DNA from: an uncultured Dorea sp.
GTDB lineage: Bacteria > Bacillota > Clostridia > Lachnospirales > Lachnospiraceae
Reading direction: 5' to 3'
NCBI GenBank assembly: GCA_910579335.1
Contig: CAJTUQ010000088.1
Span: forward strand, 289 to 10,786
DNA: 10,498 nucleotides
In this document: in pieces, positions 6,291 to 10,498 of the stretch
Layout of the letters: each line of letters opens with the position of its first letter
How positions within the stretch are numbered: position 1 is the stretch's first letter
The notes under the pieces: generated by a model
What the model was told of the DNA's origin: nothing
Database searches by the model: none
Seen by the model: the letters and a program-made list of their open reading frames with translations, nothing else
Translations under genes and position numbers: made by a program

Positions 6291-7319
6291 TTACGACACT
6301 TTCTTTCCTCTGATATTTACGGCAAAAAACACCAAAAGTCCAATTCCCATCAGCGCATAAAAACTTATCCCTCTTGTAATGCACATGGATGCCATAAGAT
6401 ACCGGTCTGTAAATATGCTTCCGAATACACTGGCATACATCGCCTCCGTGATTCCCTGAGCTCCGGGAACCGGCAGCATATCCACCGCAATATAGACGGA
6501 CGCCTGCACAAAGACAATGTCAAAAATATGGACGCCAAAAAGCCCAAGCCCCCGGTACACCACATAAGTAAGCACAAACACCAGAAACCGCTGCAGAAAC
6601 GTTCCTATAAGAACAACAGCCATCATTCTCTTGTTTCCTTTTAAAAAATGTACCGTCCCCTGATACCCCGACAAAAACCTGTCCATCTTCTCCTGTCTGA
6701 CGCCGGACGGCTTCCAAATCCTAAGCCGCACAAAAAGATTGTCCGCCCTGTAAAACAGCCCGCGGATAACCCCAGGCGAGAGCATCACAAGCAAAAGAAC
6801 CGCTACAAGCGCCGTATTCAAAAACAAACCGAGAAAATAAAGAGCGTAATACTCCTGCAGATATCTTCTCAGAGGTGCGTTCCAAAACAGCAGGATACCG
6901 ATTCCAATAAGTACAAGCACCAGTTTATAGACAAGGGCAACGCTCATAAGCACTACAGACGAAGCGGACAGGGAATTTTTATCTCTCTTCATATAATAAA
7001 GCTGCATAGGCTGGCCTCCCGTGGCGGAAGGCGTAAGACCGGAAAAGAAAAATCCGATAAAGGAATACGAAATACACCTGAAAAACCTGGTCCGTTCTCC
7101 GATTCCCTTAAGCAGATACCAGATCATGCACCCTTCCGCCGACACAAACAGTACCGCCAGCACAAAAGCCGCCGCAAGGTATTCCCCTGACATCTTTTGC
7201 ACGGCGGCCACCGTCCGGGAGATGTCCTGGTTTCGAAATACAAACCAGAAAGTAAGCAGCATGACTACTGCAAAAATTACGATATGAACAAAAAATTTAC
7301 GGGTTGCTTTCTCATTCAT
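6291..7319 (-). CDS. Flippase-like integral membrane protein, LPG-synthase transmembrane domain family
   Basis: This 342-residue protein has about 8 membrane helices and no catalytic domain. Two family marks are clear: GFFFSGLTPSATGGQPMQLY (residues 89-108), and AVDMLPVPGAQGITEAMYAS (278-297) followed by CITRGISFYALMGIG (313-327). These match the transmembrane domain of lysylphosphatidylglycerol synthases (COG0392/UPF0104-like), which in stand-alone form is thought to move lipids or lipid-linked sugars across the membrane. The frame is open for 39 more codons upstream, but ATG 7319 is the start. It has AAGGAG 9 bases upstream (7329-7334), and the longer form would lie on top of the preceding gene. 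It overlaps the preceding stop by 8 bases (ATGAATGA), indicating translational coupling. The lipid substrate is unknown; the neighbouring glycosyltransferase suggests a glycolipid. Confidence 0.88.
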   Translation of the reverse strand: MNEKATRKFFVHIVIFAVVMLLTFWFVFRNQDISRTVAAVQKMSGEYLAAAFVLAVLFVSAEGCMIWYLLKGIGERTRFFRCISYSFIGFFFSGLTPSATGGQPMQLYYMKRDKNSLSASSVVLMSVALVYKLVLVLIGIGILLFWNAPLRRYLQEYYALYFLGLFLNTALVAVLLLVMLSPGVIRGLFYRADNLFVRLRIWKPSGVRQEKMDRFLSGYQGTVHFLKGNKRMMAVVLIGTFLQRFLVFVLTYVVYRGLGLFGVHIFDIVFVQASVYIAVDMLPVPGAQGITEAMYASVFGSIFTDRYLMASMCITRGISFYALMGIGLLVFFAVNIRGKKVS

Positions 7320-7902
7320 AGATTGAGACTCCTTCCAGCCAATGTTCCGAGAGGTTCCTGCCCCACTCCCTTTCTCCATCCGCCACAAGCTTTGACAGTT
7401 CTCCTTCAAACACCGTCTCCATTTCCTCATACTCATAAAAGTCCTTCGGCGTCACAAGGGAAAAATGCTTATCCGCGACAGTAATGCCGTTCTCTTTTAA
7501 TACTTTTGCAAGGTAGGACGAGCAGGTATACTGCTCCCTCACGTAAAAAGGAATGCCAAGCACAAGAAACGGCAGCGCCAGCACTGCGTAGTGGATATGA
7601 AACCGTCTGTCATAATCCTCGCGCAGCTTTTCCATAATCCTTCTCTTCTGTACGCCGGTGCAGGAAAGCCTGCACACACGGTAATAGGCTCCTGGGAATG
7701 TATGTAAAATCTCATATTTATCTTCTTTTTCAAATCCGGCAAATATAGGGACGGCCGGATTCCGTCTTCCTACACTATAGCTTTCCGAAAGCCTCTCATC
7801 CGCCGAAAGAACAACATGGACATACCTCTGTTTTAGGAAATGCCGGATAAAACAGGCAAATAATCCCGGTGTATCTACCAGTGCGATGTAAATATATGTC
7901 AT
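7312..7902 (-). CDS. Circularly permuted papain-fold (NlpC/P60-like, YiiX-type) protein
   Basis: This 196-residue protein has the layout of permuted NlpC/P60-like hydrolases. The catalytic-type His comes first (His29 in RYVHVVLSADERL), followed by SYSVGRRNP and FAGFEKED. The candidate nucleophile comes late, Cys127 in YTCSSYLAKVLKENG. A hydrophobic stretch at 105-119 (YAVLALPFLVLGIPF) may be buried or contact the membrane; there is no signal peptide. Permuted members act on amide or thioester bonds, often of lipids or acyl/peptidyl groups, so a lipid- or wall-linked substrate is plausible but unproven. AGGAG lies 8 bases before the ATG (7911-7915) and overlaps the region of the glycosyltransferase stop, with 11 bases between the genes. 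The C-terminal part (about 150-196) is acidic and not recognised. Confidence 0.72.
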   Translation of the reverse strand: MTYIYIALVDTPGLFACFIRHFLKQRYVHVVLSADERLSESYSVGRRNPAVPIFAGFEKEDKYEILHTFPGAYYRVCRLSCTGVQKRRIMEKLREDYDRRFHIHYAVLALPFLVLGIPFYVREQYTCSSYLAKVLKENGITVADKHFSLVTPKDFYEYEEMETVFEGELSKLVADGEREWGRNLSEHWLEGVSIYE

Positions 7903-7913
7903 GCTTTTTTCTC

Positions 7914-8963
7914 CTACTGGAATTTATAAATTCTTTTCGCAAGCCTGTACCCGTCAATGGCCGCCTTTTTCCCCAATTTCCCCGGAAGGTTTGTAAGTCC
8001 GCAGAGTTTTGTAAACCGGAGGCGCCAGTAGAGGCCCGGACTCTTCTCTTTTATCTCCTCCCAGAGCATAGAATACCAATTTCTAGCTTCCTCGTCCCCT
8101 TTTAGCAGCAGATGGATAGAGGAAATCGCCATCATAATTGAAATATTCCTGCACATATAAGCGGCAAGCTTTGGATGTGATTTTCTTACTTCATTTAAAT
8201 CTACGCACTCCGCCACAATTTTCGTCACCTTAATCTGCTGCCCGATCCGCCGGATAAGCATCTGCTCATTGACAGACTGATCTTCTCTGCCGATGTAATA
8301 CTGGTAAAGTTCCAGATTCATATAATAAAGCGTTTCTACAAAGGGGAGCGGCTGATAAGCAAAAATATTGTCCACGTAGAAAGTATGCTCCGGCAGCACC
8401 AGCCCGGAGCTCCTTAACACTTCCGTGCGGTAGATGAGCGCATGCATAATCAGATATTGGGACGGCCTAAAGCTGCCTATATCATCCCATGTCACTATCC
8501 TGTCTTCCGGAAATACGTTCCCGTATCTCATGGTCTTTTTCGTACCTTCATCCAAATGATTGTATGTGTAGTTGCAGATGAGAAGATCCGGACAGACGTC
8601 CCCGTCTCCTTCCCGCTCTCTGATACACCACGTTTCAATTCTTTCCACCAGCTTCCTGTAGGCGCCCTCGTCCAGCCAGTCGTCAGAATCCAGCACTTTA
8701 AAATATCTGCCGGTGGCAAGAGCAAGTCCTGTATTTACTCCGGAGCCGTGTCCGCCGTTTTCTTTATGCACGACTCTCACCGTGTCCGGAAAACGCCTGA
8801 CATAATCGTCGGCAATCTCACCTGTCCGGTCGGTGGAGCCGTCATTCACAACAATAATCTCTATATGCTCCATCCAGCCTCTCGGCAGAATCAGTGAATC
8901 AAGGCAGCGCTCCAAATACTGTTCGGAATTATAGCTTGGTATTGTAATCGTTAAGTATTTCAT
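7914..8963 (-). CDS. Family 2 glycosyltransferase (GT-A fold)
   Basis: This 349-residue protein opens with the standard GT2 nucleotide-sugar site. TITIPSYNSEQYLERCLDSL is at 5-24, IIVVNDGSTD at 36-45, GHGSGVNTGLALATGRYFKV at 71-90, and the metal-binding DXD motif in LDSDDW at 91-96. The C-terminal third is helical without clear transmembrane segments, so the enzyme is probably peripheral on the inner face of the membrane. Donor and acceptor cannot be read from sequence. An AAAGGG element 8 bases upstream (8972-8977) plus GAGGAG next to the ATG supports the start. It is the first gene of a three-gene unit with the permuted papain-like and flippase-like genes. No convincing promoter was found in the 115 bases before it, so read-through from the ABC permease gene is possible. 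Confidence 0.93.
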   Translation of the reverse strand: MKYLTITIPSYNSEQYLERCLDSLILPRGWMEHIEIIVVNDGSTDRTGEIADDYVRRFPDTVRVVHKENGGHGSGVNTGLALATGRYFKVLDSDDWLDEGAYRKLVERIETWCIREREGDGDVCPDLLICNYTYNHLDEGTKKTMRYGNVFPEDRIVTWDDIGSFRPSQYLIMHALIYRTEVLRSSGLVLPEHTFYVDNIFAYQPLPFVETLYYMNLELYQYYIGREDQSVNEQMLIRRIGQQIKVTKIVAECVDLNEVRKSHPKLAAYMCRNISIMMAISSIHLLLKGDEEARNWYSMLWEEIKEKSPGLYWRLRFTKLCGLTNLPGKLGKKAAIDGYRLAKRIYKFQ

Positions 8964-9078
8964 CTCCTCATCCCTTTCTGCATGAATTCTCCTATGTTAC
9001 AAATAACTATACCGGATAATTCTTAAGAGAAGGGCTTTATAATTCGAAAGAAAAACGAAAGATTACTTTAAGAATACA

Positions 9079-10498
9079 CTATACCATATCATCGCGGAGC
9101 GCATCAATAATATTTTCTCTTTTTATTTGTCTGACGGAATACAGCATCGTCACAAATACAATTAAAAATACGCCGAGTATGCTAACCGCAACGGCAAGCC
9201 ACGGAATTACAAAGTCTATCTCTTCCGCCCCAAACTGCATGATCTGATAAATTCCCCCGGATGCAGCAAACGAAAGAGGAAGCCCCCACATAAGGCTTTG
9301 GAACCCGTAGAGAAGACACTCAAAGTTCATCATCTCCTGAAACTCCCTCTCCGCCATTCCCACTGAACGCAGCATGGCTAACTCACGCCTCCTGAGTTTA
9401 ATATTTGTGGATATCGTATTAAATACATTAGCAATGGCAATGAGTGTAATCATAGCGATAAACGTATAGCAGAATACATTGGCGATAAAAATCATATTGT
9501 TGTTTTGTTCCGCCATCTTGCTGCTGTTAAAAAGCAAGTATCTCCCGTCCACGTCCGCATCGGAAATAAACTGCCTCATATCTCTTTCTGTCCGGGAAGG
9601 AGCGTTCGAACTGAATGTCAGCCCTTTGCCAGCAATATGTGTATCCGGCGTTACAAGCTGTTCCTTCATAGAATACGGAGCCGCCACGGTAAACACGTAA
9701 GGCACCTGTCTGGGGCTGTCGCCCTTACTGAGAACCGGGACAATGTCCGGCATGGTTATCTTAGCAAACCGAAGCTTCACCGCCGCCTTCTGCTCCTTTG
9801 CGGCGCCCGTTCCTTCTCCATCCCCCTTTTTTGACGGCAAGGTAAGCGTAAGCTCTTCCTCAGGATTTCGAAACATGCTTGGAAATTCATCCGCCTCTTT
9901 CATTCGGCCCGACTCCTCATAGACCACTGCGTCCGTAAGCAGTCCCACATCCTTCCCCGTACCTTCATCGTCTGAAAATCCCGCCGCCTTCGCAAGCTTT
10001 TGATAAGCATCGTCATCCAGTATCTGAAGCAGTACCGACAGTTTCGCTTCCTTCTGCCCGTCGGGAATATCCATAACCTTCTTTAGTTTCTGCGTCAATT
10101 TGTCCGTCTCCACCGTAACATGACAGTTGATATCCTCCTGATAAGAGCTTTCTGTCACTTCCGCTGCCGTCTTAAACCTTTCCCATAGTGAAAAGAGCTT
10201 TTCATCCGGCATATCCGCCGCAGAAAATGCAAGATTGTAGGTAGTAAATACAACGGCCGCCTCCGATGCCTGTTTCATTTCTATCACAAAGCTGTTGACA
10301 GAGACAAAGAGCACCACGCTTAAGGCCAGCGAAAAGACCGTACTTCTATAACGCCGTTTGTTCCGCTTGAAACTCTTGGCGGCAAGCATTCCCGGAAGTC
10401 TGAAAAAATACCAGGATAGCCGCCCTGTTCTTACATTCTCCTCCTCTGCCTTCACCTCGTTTGTCTGACGGATACATTCCATCACAGGAATCCTGACC
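9079..10498 (-). CDS. ABC transporter permease, FtsX/BceB-like, C-terminal half (cut by window edge)
   Basis: The frame stays open to the right edge, so the GTG at 10485 is internal. Residues just before and after it (ending PVMECIRQTNEVK) match the junction in two-part FtsX permeases, where the first FtsX domain ends and the second begins. The visible part has KRNKRRYRSTVFSLALSVVL (first helix of the second half), an extracytoplasmic domain of roughly 260 residues, then the FtsX block. The block has helices near 330-357, 392-413 and 425-450 (numbered from 10485) with ELAMLRSVGM between them. This architecture is known in permeases that detect or export antimicrobial peptides together with an ATPase and often a two-component system; those partners would lie off window. 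The large external domain is Lys/Glu/Asp rich and presumably binds the ligand. Confidence 0.88.
   Translation of the reverse strand, partial: VRIPVMECIRQTNEVKAEEENVRTGRLSWYFFRLPGMLAAKSFKRNKRRYRSTVFSLALSVVLFVSVNSFVIEMKQASEAAVVFTTYNLAFSAADMPDEKLFSLWERFKTAAEVTESSYQEDINCHVTVETDKLTQKLKKVMDIPDGQKEAKLSVLLQILDDDAYQKLAKAAGFSDDEGTGKDVGLLTDAVVYEESGRMKEADEFPSMFRNPEEELTLTLPSKKGDGEGTGAAKEQKAAVKLRFAKITMPDIVPVLSKGDSPRQVPYVFTVAAPYSMKEQLVTPDTHIAGKGLTFSSNAPSRTERDMRQFISDADVDGRYLLFNSSKMAEQNNNMIFIANVFCYTFIAMITLIAIANVFNTISTNIKLRRRELAMLRSVGMAEREFQEMMNFECLLYGFQSLMWGLPLSFAASGGIYQIMQFGAEEIDFVIPWLAVAVSILGVFLIVFVTMLYSVRQIKRENIIDALRDDMV

Noticed and set aside
6648..7190. 180-codon + strand ORF opposite the flippase-like gene
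   Set aside because: Highly basic shadow of a well-supported membrane protein gene on the other strand, with no family features or ribosome binding site.
8442..8897. 151-codon + strand ORF opposite the glycosyltransferase
   Set aside because: Mirror of the conserved GT2 coding sequence; composition is that of an antisense frame.
8991..9045. Promoter for the glycosyltransferase operon using TATAGT at 9006-9011
   Set aside because: No acceptable -35 at 16-18 bases (CCCTTC there) and no extended -10 TG.

Overview
The window looks like a chromosomal segment of an anaerobic low-to-mid GC Firmicute, most likely a Clostridia member of the Lachnospiraceae type. This rests on protein style (a clostridial MATE pump, a two-part FtsX/BceB-type permease, a FIST plus soluble chemoreceptor pair), strong AGGAG-type ribosome binding sites, GTG starts, a tRNA without encoded CCA, and very AT-rich intergenic DNA. 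No species is claimed. I see no insertion sequence, phage gene or CRISPR array.

Left part (1-3539). A molybdenum-bis-MGD oxidoreductase runs in from the left edge on the + strand. It already carries its N-terminal Fe-S motif CX3CX3CX27C within the first 116 bases. It meets a MATE efflux pump gene tail to tail, with only two bases between the stop codons. Every later gene is on the - strand.

Middle (3485-5811). A tRNA-Gly(GCC) gene has its own near-consensus promoter and a 13-bp-stem terminator. Upstream of it is a two-gene operon: a stand-alone FIST ligand-sensing protein followed 13 bases later by a membrane-free methyl-accepting chemotaxis signalling protein. The pair reads as a split cytosolic chemoreceptor, driven by a TTGACG-18-TATAAT promoter with a 15-bp palindrome near the expected start site.

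Gap (5739-6290). About 550 bases hold no intact conventional gene but are not empty. A TTGACA-17-TAATAT promoter on the - strand leads into about 310 bases that can fold into several helices, including a 14-bp hairpin and pairing of the two ends. I call this a candidate structured RNA. Short coding-like fragments in different frames make a decayed gene the main alternative.

Right part (6291-10498). Three tightly coupled genes (family 2 glycosyltransferase, circularly permuted papain/NlpC-like protein, LPG-synthase-TM flippase-like membrane protein) form a probable envelope glycan or glycolipid operon. Upstream of them is the C-terminal half of a large FtsX-family ABC permease that is cut by the right edge; antimicrobial-peptide sensing or export is one possibility.
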